From contig JBBMOA010000004.1 in assembly GCA_037954235.1 (NCBI GenBank), positions 9,691,099-9,755,098 of the forward strand: a DNA stretch of 64,000 nt, given 5' to 3'. The stretch comes from Aulostomus chinensis. Its lineage: Eukaryota; Chordata; Actinopteri; Syngnathiformes; Aulostomidae. The position numbers and the translations under genes were made by a program. Below the pieces are notes generated by a model. It had not been told where the DNA came from. It made no database searches and saw only the letters and a list, made by a program, of their open reading frames with translations. Below are positions 13,196 through 24,939 of this stretch, piece after piece; the stretch's first letter is position 1, and the number at the start of each line of letters is the position of its first letter.

Positions 13196-14130
13196 GATTT
13201 GGTGTCCCTGCCTCTTGCATTCCCACTCTCACTGCATGATGTTACGCTGGCGGCCTCCGACCAGAGGTGGACATAATGCACGTACACATGCACACACACA
13301 CACACGACTGAGACACACTAGTGTTAGTATACACACAGTACAAGTTTTTAAACATCCACTTGGACTCTTCTGAACTGAATTGGATTCAGAGGATCAAATG
13401 TACTATGATGGACGTAAATCTCCTTAATTCATACTTTATCCAGATTTTATTGCTCTGATTAGAACATCAGGGAGTACTGGAAGCATTTGACACTGATAAT
13501 CTTGAATAATTGAGAGAACCTAGAGTCACATTAGTTTATTATAAAATAGCTCACAAGACGGCTTGGAGTCGCAGAATTTATTTGCACATTTGAGACACAG
13601 AACCAGCCTGAGGACCTGAAATGATGCTGGGACGGATGTTCTAGTGCAGCTGGGTTACCCTTTCCACATGTCAGACGCCGTCATTTGAAGCCTACGGGCG
13701 GCGCTGCACCGCAGTGGTGACACCAGAGAACCTCTGGTCACTGCTGCATGGGACCCAAGTACCGCTCGCAGGTCGCTGGTCTTCCCGCCAGTGGCGCCAC
13801 TGCTGGTAGGAGCAGCAGCAGCTGATGTGTTGTACAGCCTAATCAAAATAAATTGCAAACAACAATGTGTCTTCCCATCAAGTGTATTTAAATATTTAGT
13901 GCCTCTGGACATTGAATTGAATGCTTTTAGGGCCTTAATTTTTGCAAAATCTATTCAATGACTTCATTTATTTCTTCATGATGATCGCAGGTTTTGTCCT
14001 CATATTTGCCAAACACTACAGTGGCTTTAGAACGGCGTTTGTGATCTGACCTCAACTTCCTGCTCAGTTTGTTCATTTTCATAGTAAAAGTACAGATCAG
14101 CTGTTGGCAGCTGTCTCACTCAGTTTGGGG
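13196..14130. other. Intergenic sequence, no gene seen
   Basis: Unique AT-rich sequence with a short CA run near 13293-13303 and an imperfect 10-bp-arm inverted repeat at 13717-13741. Short frames on both strands (for example 13655-13912, minus) lack recognisable domains. I see no gene. Confidence 0.5.
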
Positions 14131-14136
14131 TTTATT
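14131..14136 (-). other. Likely dclre1c poly(A) signal
   Basis: TTTATT on the plus strand is AATAAA on the minus strand, 408 nt downstream of the dclre1c stop codon. The inferred 3' UTR would include the (TG)n tract at 14442-14468. No closer canonical signal was noticed. Confidence 0.55.
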
Positions 14137-14543
14137 GTTTTAAAAACATGACCATTGGACAGTTGCAGCGTTATCAGAAGTGTTGGAACTCACCAACATG
14201 TCAGCCCCAACTATCAAGCCACATTTGGCACTTGGTGGCTGTTATTGTGGACCCTGCATCACCTACGGGTCACGTGAAGGTCACACTCATCTGCGACCTC
14301 AGCAGCCGCCATCCTCAGTGGAACAAATTGACTTCCACTTCATTGAAGGTGAAGGCGAGCAGAAGAAACCAAAAACAGTCACCAGAGCCTGCAGGTGCAG
14401 GAATTCATGTGTGGCACAAAGCAGCTTTAAATGCATCGGAATGTGTGTGTGTGTGTGTGTGTGTGTGTACATACTGAGGTTCATGTGGTTGGGAGGTTTG
14501 ACTGTTGCTGCTGAAGTAGCTCATGACACACCTACAGCCTTCA

Positions 14544-16736
14544 TCATACAGAGCCCTGACATCCTTTCCTGATGACTACTTCCTCTCCCGATGCCAACTT
14601 CCTGTACAGCTGTGAGAGCTCCTCCGGTGGAGGCATCTTTGACTCAGGGGTGCAGGGAACATCAAAGTCTGACGACACCTGAGACTCAGACACCTCCTCC
14701 AGCTCTGACTGGATATTTAGGGCGTCACTGCATGTCTTATGAGACGCCACTGTGGTCCCTGAGTCTCCTTGACCCCGCCCCTCCTGTTCCGGTTCAAGGA
14801 TCAAGGTGTTGGGGGGACAAGAGTCCTGGTTCTGGGAGGAATGACTGGACAAGGAGGCCGACAGGGTAAGACTAAAGTTGTCTTCAGTGTCTAGGTTTTC
14901 TTCTTCACTGAACAGCTCGGGGGTCTGTGAATCGGTCGGCCTGGAGGGGGTGGAGCTTGGGACAGAGCCGCAGGATTGTGATTGGCTGTTGAGGCTGTTC
15001 TGGCTGTCAGTCAGTGTCTCAGTTTTGAAGAAATCCTGCCATACTGGAGGATTGGAGGAGCCACAACCTTCCACCTCAACTCTCACTGTCTCTGGTGTGT
15101 TATTCGTCTCCTTCGAGGAAGTGTTTACTTCCTCTGTCTGCTCATCCTCTTCCTCCTCCTCTTCATCATTGGACTCGATGCAGTCCATGAAGTTGTGAGC
15201 AGCTGGCTGCGTGTCTGTGACCACCAGAGGTAAACACTCCTCCAAACACACAGGGGGAGCTGCAGCCTGGAGACTCTGAGCTGGCACTGAGATCAGAGGG
15301 AAATGACTAAGTTAGTAGTTAGTTCAACTAATCAGCAGTTCAGTGACTAAAACTGAACGATGGTGGAGCGAAGATGGAATGGTGTTTTCACAGGGCTGAA
15401 AAAAGCAGGTCAACATTTACCACCCTCCACTTGCTGGTTCAGTGCCCTCTTCTTCCTCACAGGTGCCAGGTCGTGCCCATCGAACAGCTCGTCGTTGCTG
15501 TCCAGATCTTTAAATGACAGGTGTTCCTCTAGTAAATGACTCAACAGGTAATCAACACAGCCACCTGACTGGCCAACCATCAGGAGAGAAAAAGGAATCT
15601 TGGCTAACAGAGGACATCAGAGGAGGAATCAGGGTACAGCTCCACCCACTAGTTACGGTGTGTTTGAGGAGCAGCTGTCGTGGTCACGTGGGCGTGTCTC
15701 ACCGTATGAAGGTGGTTTCTCCGTGCCGTGTTTGAGGACTCCCAGTGGTTTGTACATGAAGGCCTGTTCAGACGTGTTCCTGCTCATCTGCTTCAACCTG
15801 TTCAGACACACAAGTCCAAGTTAGCGTTGCAAGTAGAGACAGTGAACCCACCGGGCTGAGGCCCCTCCTACATGTCTGACAGCGCCGTGGTGGTCAAGGA
15901 CACTGCCAGAGTTTACATGAAGAATCAACTCTCATCAGAACTTGGATGCAGGAGAACCAGAGAGGGAAGACTCACAGCTGTGTGACCTCACTGACAGTCT
16001 GGCCAATAGGGATGACACTGGGGTAGATGTAGACGGGCCGCAGGTAGGACAGGAAGTCTTTAATCTAAATCAGAGACACACAACGTGTTGTTGAGCAATA
16101 AAAGCAGTCCATCAGACATCAGGACACTGTATCAACACACCAGCCTTCGTATCAACACCACAGGGGAACTGTGCAAATATCCCCGGAATAAATTTTGAAT
16201 TAAATAGTTCTGACTCAGTTTGTGCGTTGTGCTGTCAGAATGAAGAGAACACTGGACCACCAACAGCCGTTGTGTTTTAGCTTCCAATAGTGTGATGTCA
16301 TTTTATGAGGTCCTTGCCAACACAAACGAATGGACAGTATGAACCTGCAGGAAGGTGAGTGTGACTGAATGTAAACATGCACCTCTGAGTAGGAGGAATG
16401 AAAACTGAAGCAGGCCCTGAAGGAGCTCCCTCCTGTCCTAGGAGACATGACAACACAGAGAACTCATGAACCAAACGCCACGACATTTATCATCAATCCT
16501 GACTCCTGGTTAATTATTAATCTACCATCCCACTGCCAGTTAGTAGTTACACATTGACAGTTGGGAATTTTCCACGGTCACTTTTGAGCCTGCTGTTACT
16601 TTATTATGACACTGGTTTTCCTCGTTCTCTCTCCGAACCACATGGTGGATGGTTTGATGCTGATGATATGGAGGGGAGTCCCATCAGATGCGGTGCAGCC
16701 ACACGGCAGCCGGTTGCCCTGGAAATACTCCTCATC

Positions 16737-16785
<49 letters not shown>

Positions 16786-16910
16786 GAGGTCTATGTCTAC
16801 TCTCAGGAAGACAAGTGTTTGGATGTTCCCAAGTCCAGAGGTGTGGTGGTGAAGTCCATATTCAGACAACAGTCTTTAGTGAAAGTTCTGGCTAAAGTTA
16901 AGGTGAAGGA

Positions 16911-16959
<49 letters not shown>

Positions 16960-19900
16960 CGACTAACCTTTGGGTGTCGGCAGGCGTGAATCTGAGTGTG
17001 GCGGTCGGTGGTCACGTAGCTGAGGATCTCTGGCATCTTCTTGAACATCACCAGGTTGTTGACGTGAATCTGACATTCAATCCTGACATTAAAACACGAA
17101 CACATTTCTGTGTATGTTTTGTGAATCTGTACATGTGCGTGTGTGTCACCTGTGTGTTGAACTCTTCTCCCAGGTTGGTGAACAGGTATTCATATCCATA
17201 CGCAGCTTTACAGTTCAGCCACACCACATGATACGGACTCCGCTGGATCCAGTCTCCCACCAGCTGGGAGATCCCGTTCAGACACGCCTCCTGCACATGA
17301 CGTCAGAAACAGACGCTGAACTACGCGCTAATGATCCCTCCTCCTCCTGAGCATCACCCAGTGTTCTCAGCCACGACACCTACCCGAGAAGGAATCTGGT
17401 AGAACCGTGGGTCATAGAAGGTGGAGTCCAGATAAACACTCTGAATGTCCTTCACTCTGGGTGAGACACGATGAACGTTACTCAACTGGTTCGGTTCATG
17501 TCTCATAACCTGAGAGAAGATGTTCACCTGCTGCCCGAGTGAAGATGCTCCATCCTCGAGGTGTCTCCAACAGCCAGCCGGAAGTCCCCCGTGTACAAGA
17601 CATTCCCCCGGGAACCCTCAAACAGGAACCTACACAGACACACACGTATACACAAAAACACACACACCACTACTGATGCTTGTCTTTCCTGCCAGATTAT
17701 TGAATCATTACAGGAAACATTTTCCAAATCTTATTATAAATTGCATATTTCCCCTTAAAGCAAGTAGTTAGAGTGTGAATGTGTTCCATAGAGTGCAATG
17801 GAGGTGAAACCTTGTCGTCCTCCGCTTTATCTGGTGGGTCCGGGTTGCGGGGGCAGCAGCCTCAGCAAGGAAGCCCAGACCATCCTCTCCCCAGCCACTT
17901 AAACCAGCTCTTCCGGGGGAATCCCAAGGCGTTCCCAGGAGAGCCAAGAGATATAATCCCTCCAGCGTGTCCTGGGTCAGCCTCGGGGCCTCCTCCCGGT
18001 TGGGCATGCCTCCCAAGGGAGGCGTTCCAGGAGGTGTCCTCACCAGATGCCTGAACCACCTCCACTGACTCCTCTACCTGGAGGAGCAGCAGCTCTACTC
18101 TGAGTCCCTCCTGAAGGACTGAGCTTCTCACCCTGTCTCTAAGGGGGAGCCCAGCCTCCCTGAGGAGGAAACTCATTTCAGCCGCTTGTATTTGCGATCT
18201 TGTTCTTTCGGCCATTACCCAAAGCTCATGACCACAGGTGAGGGTTGGAACGTAGATTGACACGTAAATTGAGAGCCTCACCTTTTGGCTAAGCTCCCTC
18301 TTCACCACAATGGACTGGTTTAGCATCCACATCACTGCAGACGCCGCCCCAATCCGCCCGTCAATCTCCTGCTCCATCCTACCCTCACTCGTGAACAAGA
18401 CCCCGAGACACTTAAACTCCTCCACCTGAGGTAGGACCTCCCCCCCGACCTGGAGTGGGCAAACCCCCGTTTTCCAGCTGAGGACCATGGCCTCAGATTA
18501 GGAGGTGCTGATTCTCATCCCAGCCGCTTCACATTCAGCTGCCAACTGTCCCAGCAAGAGCTGGAAGTCGTGGCCCGATGGCGCTAAGAGGACCACGTCA
18601 TCTGCAAACACAACATCCAGAGCCTTGAGATACCCAGGGCGGATCTCATCCACCCCCGGAGCACTGCCACCGCAGACTCGCTTAAATGCCACAGAAGTCT
18701 AACAACTGAACACCACTCGGGTTCAGGTCGGGCCTGCCGTTCCTCCCTATCACGCCCTTCCAGGAGGTGAAACCTGATATCGGATTTTGCATGAGGCAGC
18801 AGACTCATGCTGCCCTGTGGTGCAAACACTACCTCCTGTGACCACTAGGTGGCTATGACTTTCCTCCAGTTTGCACTTGTCTTCAGGGAATCCTCATCAA
18901 TCCAGTTACTACTTCAAGCACCATCAAATACAAGAAGCAATGACGCTAAGAAGAAGTTCTACTTACATAACTGAGCCAGGACAGTGACCCGCAGGAAGCA
19001 GCGTGACCAGGAGCTCCTCCTTCTGTCAAACACACACCAGACGAGATGCTGTAAAGAGGGTTGGGAGAAGCGAAAGCTCCAAGTGTGTCTGTCTTTACCT
19101 CCCCAGACGCCTCATCCACCAGTGAGATCTGAGTCGGGCTCTCCAGCTCCAACGGAACCTGCCGCACATTAATCAAGACTGAGAAACACAGCTCGAAAAC
19201 AAGTCAAGCTGAACTAACGCGTGGTTTCAACATGTCAGAAAGAAAAAGCGTGCCTGTCCAGTCTAGTTATAATATCTGGTATTGATTTGGAGTCTCTGGG
19301 TCACATGACCTGTGAGCTAGTGAAAAAAATAAACAGGAAATTTTGTGATTTACATGAAAATATGTAGAGTGGGGTTTTGTTTTTTTTGGTCCAGTGGTTC
19401 AATTACAGCCTACATTCATACGTGCAAAGCCAGCGATCCATGGAGGGAACTCACAATGTAATCCTGCCAGAAAGCATACTTGGGATTACTGAGCAGAAGT
19501 TCCTTGGTCACGAAGGAGCAGTAAAGTCTGACTGTACGACTGGAAACAAAGAAGAAGAGCAGTCAAGATACACAATACAATCATGAGATCACTACTCTTA
19601 CAGGAGTGACAGTTAGCGTCTTCCTTTGCTTCAACAATTCAGCACACGCCTAATTAAGTGTTTCAAGCCCTCTACTGCATGATAGAAGGAATAGAATTCT
19701 TAAAACCCACTGCTCTAAAGTATTAAATGTTTAACACAGTGGAATATTTTGTGACATAAAACATCAACATAAATGTCATAATTGTAAAGGTGCATTTTAT
19801 TTTCAATTAGTCGCCATATCAGCTGATATTAGTGCGTTTCAATAATCAGAGTCAGAGTGTCCGAGCGCTTGAGTTCACCCAGCCAGCCCAGGACTGTTCC

Positions 19901-21359
19901 ACTGGCTTCAGATGATTGCAGCAAATCAGCTCTGCGATTTAGCGTGTTTCTAAATTTTGGTGTTATCAGATTCACAACCAACATCCTGCGTCATACATCG
20001 ATCATCTCCACGCATCAGCGGGGATGATTACAGTTACACGACACATTTATTTAGGTACCATATACCTAACATAAGGATGGGCAGTTTAGTGAAACCGTTA
20101 TACAGATGTGCCAAAAGGGGAAAAATAAAACATAAAAGTAGTTTTCAAAGTTGGAACTGAATACACTATTTTTCTTTCTTTGTCTTAGCATTGTGGTTCG
20201 TGGGGTCGTGTGTTTCTTGCACCACTAAAGTAAAACGTCCTTCCTCACAGGGCTGGGTGTATCGATCTAAATATCAATAGCATCGATACCGAGGTGAGTA
20301 CCGGTATCAGATCAATATGAGCGTGATGAGACTGACACTTTAATTGCACTTTGTCTTCTACACGTCAAGCAAACTACTCGGATTTCCTGGAGATCATCCC
20401 AACAAGTTGAACAGCGCGCCTCTCTCTCACCCTCTGCTGCTGGCAGGTGCACTTTGCTGCTGCCACCCCGTTTGCCGGAGAGCGGAGGGTCAGAGCACTG
20501 AGTGAGAGCAGCCGTGACCGTGAGGGGAAGAGCAGCTGTGTGGAGCTTTTTCACTGCCACATGTGATGTGTGCAATATACTCACTTGCCACTGTGGCAAC
20601 ACCACAAACTTGCACAAACATATAAAAGTAGCTCACCCTAAACTCCAAGCTGCAAAAGGAGTTGAGGAGGAGGGGGAGACCCCCAAACCCAAACCAGACC
20701 CCCGACACAGAGTCAGAGGTTTTCAGTAGAGGCTTTTCAGCCAGAAAATCGGGAGTATCCAGGTCATCTCCAGCACAAAGTTATGCTTTTCAGTGTCACA
20801 GGTGATCAGAAAGGCCATTTAACGGACTGATTGAACTATTATTACACTGTTATTAGGGGAATTATTTTATTAGTTTTTATATTGTTAAATTGTTTTATAT
20901 TGTAGTTAGTAAAAAAACAAAAAATGTGTGTCCTGTCTTTTATCATAATCATGATCAACTAACTAAAGGCAAAAACACAAAATTATTCAATGATCATAAC
21001 ATTTCAAGTGGAAAGTATCAGTATCGGTGATACCAGCCCTGTATCCCCAGTGTCGCCCACCCTCACTTCCCAATATTGCACAGTCAAACCTCTCTGAGAC
21101 CTGGAGTTCAGCTTCCTCTTCAGCATCGGTCCCTTCAGTCCCTTCATGTGGTCTGTCGGACAGAGACAAGAGAAAAATACCGAAGTGACGCGATGAAACC
21201 GTGGTCGATGCAGATTTTGACTCCACGGTGATGCTAGCTTGCTAGCTAACCTTTGTGGCAGTGGGAGAGGAAATATGCCCGCGAATGTATGTTCTCCCGG
21301 TCGAAGCGGTCCAGAGAAATCGTTGGATATTCCTTCATTCGACCAGCGAACGAACTCAT
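14544..21359 (-). CDS. dclre1c: Artemis endonuclease (DNA cross-link repair 1C), 15 coding exons
   Basis: Artemis is the nuclear metallo-beta-lactamase/beta-CASP nuclease that opens V(D)J hairpins and trims ends in non-homologous end joining with DNA-PKcs. Coding exons: 21251-21359, 21101-21152, 19455-19539, 19099-19158, 18967-19022, 17528-17629, 17384-17456, 17150-17290, 16968-17069, 16600-16736, 16383-16437, 15976-16064, 15703-15797, 15421-15507, 14544-15286. They sum to 1986 nt (661 aa) with consistent phase. The ATG opens MSSFAGRMKEYPTISLDRF. Metal and catalytic residues H33, H35, D37, H38 (HCHKDH), H115 (LPAGHCPG), D136 (YTGDF), D165, H254 and H319 fall at the human numbers. The acidic tail carries a LIG4-binding-like WQDFFK near residue 497 and several SQ sites. 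The donor of the 15421-15507 exon could lie 3 nt earlier (15424). Introns 2 and 5 hold mobile elements. It shares a divergent promoter with meig1. Confidence 0.96.
16739..16784. repeat. (CA)n microsatellite abutting dclre1c exon 10 acceptor
   Basis: Read on the minus strand this is a (TG)n run ending in TAG directly at the exon 10 border (exon starts at 16736). The repeat therefore occupies the place of the polypyrimidine tract. Confidence 0.95.
16914..16953. repeat. (TG)n microsatellite in dclre1c intron 9
   Basis: About 20 TG dinucleotides within intron 9, some 15 bases beyond the exon 9 donor on the minus strand. Confidence 0.95.
17805..18860 (-). mobile_element. Non-LTR retrotransposon (LINE) fragment, internally deleted
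   Basis: Minus-strand frames encode reverse-transcriptase pieces: KRVCGGSAPGVDEIRPGYLK (about 18590-18690), then at once FADDVVLLAPSG, the F/YADD catalytic box. A frame interruption near 18495 follows, then VGGEVLPQVEEFKCLGVLFT and YVPTLTCGHELWVM to a C-terminal region ending near 17862. The A-B RT palm region that should lie between the first piece and the ADD box is missing, so this copy cannot encode an enzyme. It sits in dclre1c intron 5 in the sense orientation of the gene. The clade (Rex/Babar, L2 or Jockey-like) was not resolved. The 5' edge is approximate. Confidence 0.88.
20248..21041 (+). mobile_element. hAT-like DNA transposon remnant in dclre1c intron 2
   Basis: The ends are inverted repeats beginning CAGGGCTGG. 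The left arm continues GTGTATCGAT; the right arm, read on the minus strand, continues TATCACCGAT. The flanking octamers CTTCCTCA and TATCCCCA agree at 5 of 8 positions, which could be a decayed 8-bp target duplication as expected for hAT elements. At 794 bp it is far too short for an autonomous transposase, but it keeps a BED zinc finger. Confidence 0.72.
20502..20729 (+). pseudogene. BED zinc finger remnant of a hAT transposase
   Basis: The frame reads AVWSFFTATCDVCNIL and then NTTNLHKHIKVAHPKLQ. This gives the BED pattern of aromatic residues, C-x2-C, and H-x4-H separated by the GNT-NLHKH stretch, typical of the N-terminal DNA-binding domain of hAT (Ac/ZBED) transposases. No methionine starts the frame and the catalytic and dimerisation domains are absent, so this is a fragment. 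It lies antisense to dclre1c within intron 2. Confidence 0.7.
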
Positions 21360-21717
21360 TTTGACGTCTAATCTCTTTGGCGTGTCGTCATCTAAGTGTC
21401 TCTACGGGAGGAATGTGGTGTGGATGTTTAGGAATCGTCTCCCGGCGTTTGATTGTCCCGCCCACCGAAGTCCTCTTCTTCCTTATGTTTTCACGGTACA
21501 AGCGCAAAGCCGCCATTACCGCCACCGACTGTTCGAGCTGACTGCGGAGTTTTCGACCTTTCGCGTGAAGACGAACAAACTACATGTTTGCATCCGTCCT
21601 TTCCTCAAACACCAACTCGCCTCTGCCTTTAATTCTTATCCACATCCCTGAATATAGGCTTCTAGTATTACTCTGGCGTCATCTACCGCCCTCCAACACA
21701 GAAGAAGAAAGTTCTCA
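21360..21717. promoter_or_regulatory. CpG-rich divergent promoter, dclre1c / meig1
   Basis: The region upstream of the dclre1c ATG (minus) and the meig1 leader (plus) is rich in CpG, with a GC box (TCCCGCCCA near 21457) and a YY1-like GCCGCCATT (near 21509-21517). No TATA box was seen. The layout suggests one shared bidirectional promoter. Confidence 0.6.
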
Positions 21718-21730
21718 GTAACCAGGCAAC
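21718..21730. promoter_or_regulatory. RFX X-box motif at the meig1 5' end
   Basis: GTAACC-A-GGCAAC is a full match to the X-box consensus GTNRCC(0-3N)RGYAAC bound by RFX factors, which drive cilia and spermatogenesis genes. About 120 bp downstream a splice donor (GGGAAAT then GTGAGT, exon edge at 21850) could end a non-coding meig1 first exon. Confidence 0.7.
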
Positions 21731-22592
21731 CGAAGAGAAGCTCGTGCGTGTTTGCTAACTGCCGTCTCCCGAGGCCTCTGAAACAACAAACCAGTGATAG
21801 TAAAGGGCGAGTTGTCATTAAACAGAATTTTCAGACGTTATTGGGGAAATGTGAGTACATGTGACTGTGAGTTTTTCTTGGCGGACAAAATGATCTTTGA
21901 CTGACACGAAATCGAATTGAAGAATGTTCTATTTTAATGTCTAACTAAAGGTGAATTTTCTGTTATGATGTATTTTTTTGTTTTACCTTTTGTACATTGA
22001 TTAGTGTCATGTCGCTACTTCGGCATACATTGAAATACAACTAAAGCTACTTATTTTTATAAAATTGAGATTTTACAGTTGGCAAGCCCCCATGTGTAAG
22101 TGTCTACTTGACACCAAAAAATTGATTTGGATCAATACATTTCTCTTGCTAATATTATAAAATGACAGAATTAAAATTATACAATTGATTTGAATGCATT
22201 TTGATTTAAATGTCACTTTAAAATAACAAATAAGACACCACCAATGACTTGATATCAGCTTCATATGTTGACCGTTGACCTCCCTGCTCTCTAGATGTTG
22301 ACATACGTACCTGACAGCTCCTGGTCAACGTCACCGAACTCAAGGAATTGAGCAAAAATCATTATTTTTCTGTATCAGGAAAATTTTACTTAACTCTGCT
22401 AAGAAATGCAACCAGGGAAAACAACAAGAAAACAATAACTAGAACATAGTGAAAGAGAATGAGTACACCAAATTGAAAAGAAAAAAATGTTAATATGCAA
22501 ACATGAGAAGATGAATGATGGAGCCAAGGGTGTGGAGAAACATGCAAAGATAAGAAACACACAACACTGTGACATCTTCCAGCGTCACCATC

Positions 22593-23173
22593 ATGTCCTG
22601 TGCTACTGATACCAACGCCAAGCCTAAATCCATGAGCAGAGCAAAAGGCTGGACGGCTGAGGTGGAAAACCTGTACAGGTTCCAGCAGGCTGGGTACCGA
22701 GACGAGCTGGAGTACATACAAGTCAAACAAGGGGCTTCGGTAAATATTCTGATCTCAGTCGCAATGCATCCCTACGTCACAGCTGGCTTTTGACCACCAA
22801 AGTCCTTCCAGTTCCTCATGAGTCCCAGTGGACTTAAGTCAAAATTTGAAGGAGCTCCTTTCCAGTGTTCCTGAGATGCGGCGCTAACGAGAGTGAGCCA
22901 GAGGCTCCAGGCGTGGCTGCGGCTCATCCTCAGGAAGCCTGGATGGACGTCATTGACAACTGCCACAAACGTCCACTGGGACTCAAGGATGGACTGAGAG
23001 AGTTTTGGTGGTCAGTGGTATCAGTGCCTCGTTTTCTGTTTCAGATTGAGAAATGGCCAGAAACCGGGTTTGTGAAGAAGCTCCAACGCCGTGACAACAC
23101 CTTTTATTACTACAACAGGAAAAGAGAGTGTCAGGATGGTGATGTACACCAAGTCAAAGTATTTGGATACTAA
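22593..23173 (+). CDS. meig1: Meiosis expressed gene 1 protein homologue
   Basis: MEIG1 is a small cytoplasmic protein that pairs with PACRG and is needed in mammals for manchette function and sperm tail formation. Two coding exons, 22593-22739 and 23045-23173, join in phase 0 to give 91 aa; mammalian MEIG1 is 88 aa. The first exon encodes WTAEVENLYRFQQAGYRDEL; the second, after the acceptor CTGTTTCAG, encodes IEKWPETGFVKKLQRRDN and a C-terminal HQVKVFGY before TAA. The ATG at 22593 is chosen because it gives the family length. A 5' non-coding exon probably ends at 21850. Pairing with dclre1c also occurs in mammals (human 10p13). An ATTAAA at 23312-23317 is a possible poly(A) signal. Confidence 0.94.
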
Positions 23174-24939
23174 ATCACACACACCTGCGGGCCGCGGCTC
23201 GGACGAAGACGGCCCTTGTGTTCAGTTTTGTATTGCTGCTGTTTTGGAATACACATGATTATTACCTTGCATGTTTTTGCTCATCAAAATCAGCTCCTGG
23301 TACAATCATTCATTAAAATACTCCGGCTAACAGCAATACTGACCTTTCTTACACCTCAAACTGCCCCAGTAACACAGCAGCTCTCACATTTTAAGAACAC
23401 GAACGAGGCCACAGCATGACTCCCCTGCTGTTAAGAATGAAAATATGTGAGAATAGGAGGTAAGTATTAGACATGTGGCGCCACAGTGAAGAATGTCACG
23501 ATGATTCCAGATGTGAACGAACATGTGGACCCCATCGTCACACCTCCCTCAGCTCTGGCCACTGTGTGGTTTTCTGTTCCTTCAATCTCAGTGAATGTTT
23601 GTGCCAAAATTTGACGAATTTCCTGAAGCTGAAACAAATGTTCATATAACATGACCTTTGACCTTTGACCTCCGAAATCTCTCCCAGCTCATCCTTGAGA
23701 CCCGCTGATCATTTGTGCTAAATTTAAAGACATTCCCTCAAGGTGTGAGAGGGACATTGTGTTCATGAGAGTAGCACCCAGGAACCCAGTTCCTCTCCCA
23801 TGACTTGCGTTCGGCCTCAGGACGAATGTAGGCCAGCAGCAGGAGGCGGGTCCGTCCCTACTTCCTACCCAGAACCTGGGCCTGTATCGCACCCATTTTC
23901 AAAACTGGCCTCGGCTTTCAACCCATTACCTCCTGTGTGGAAGGTCTGGCTCCAGGACCACGTGTCCATGACCACACACACAGAGTGAAAACAATACCAG
24001 CCTTATCCTGCAGCCGCTGGCAACACAGCGAAAAGCCCGAGGACAATTTGTGTGTTTATGAGTTAATTAATTACATCACTGCAGAAACCAAACATTTTCC
24101 TCCATAATAAGATCAGAGGCTTTGAGAGCAGAGATTTCATGCTGACTCACAGTAACATTCATGACCTTTTTAGAATGTGGAGTGAAATGCAGCTGGGATT
24201 AAGGTCGGGGCTTGTCACGCCTTCCTCGTGATGGCAACATGGGGGGTGAACTTCATGGACCCCTCAGACGGTCACAGCCCAGACCTGCTCCTAACCCACG
24301 GCTGTACTTCGCTGTTCAGGAACCGAGAGGTTTCACAGAGAGTTGACAGACACAGAGGCTGAGGCGGCCGACCACGGCGTAGCAGGTGAGACCAACACTC
24401 AGGCTCCTCATTTGGTTTGCTCACTGACAGGCTTTCACTGAATCAGGTCAAAGGTCAGTCCTCCAGCATCGTCATGATTATGTTGTGTACTCTTGGAGGT
24501 TTATAGGATTGCTCAGTGGTTGGAAGTAATATTTTCACGAAGTACTGCACTTCAGGACAATGTCAAGGAGTCTGTGCTTTTATTTTTGCAGGCTTTCTAT
24601 TTTTGCTTCATGACATGAACTTGATCCCATCAGTTATTAGTTTTGAAGACAAAGAATTTGCTTAGAATTATTATGTAGAATGTGTAGTTTTACTCGAAAC
24701 TCACGTAAACTCAGTATCAAATACCTCTACTTTGAACGAGGCTTTCCAGAGAACGGTTTTATTTGGGCGTTTCGGCCGATTTCGTGAAGGGGCTGCCGGC
24801 ATACTTGTTCCTTCATTTGTGTGCAATATCACCTTTGAGGGTCCCACGGTGCTCTGACTCAAACTGTTGATTTGGGGTCCAAAAAACAACAACAATTACA
24901 TGAGAATTCTCTTTGCCCTTTGGACCGTGGCGGGAGCAA
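23174..24939. other. meig1 3' flank, no gene seen
   Basis: Unique sequence with short unrelated frames. An exon-like segment (about 24319-24386, flanked by TTCAG and GTGAGA) is open in one frame but has no recognisable homology, and I do not call it. Confidence 0.4.

Noticed and set aside
16803..17105. Plus and minus frames rich in CVCVCV or HTHTHT around several loci
   Set aside because: They are translations of TG/CA microsatellites.
17862..18488. 208-codon minus-strand frame considered as a host gene
   Set aside because: Its sequence (VGGEVLPQVEEFKCLGVLFT, YVPTLTCGHELWVM) is LINE reverse transcriptase and lies inside dclre1c intron 5.
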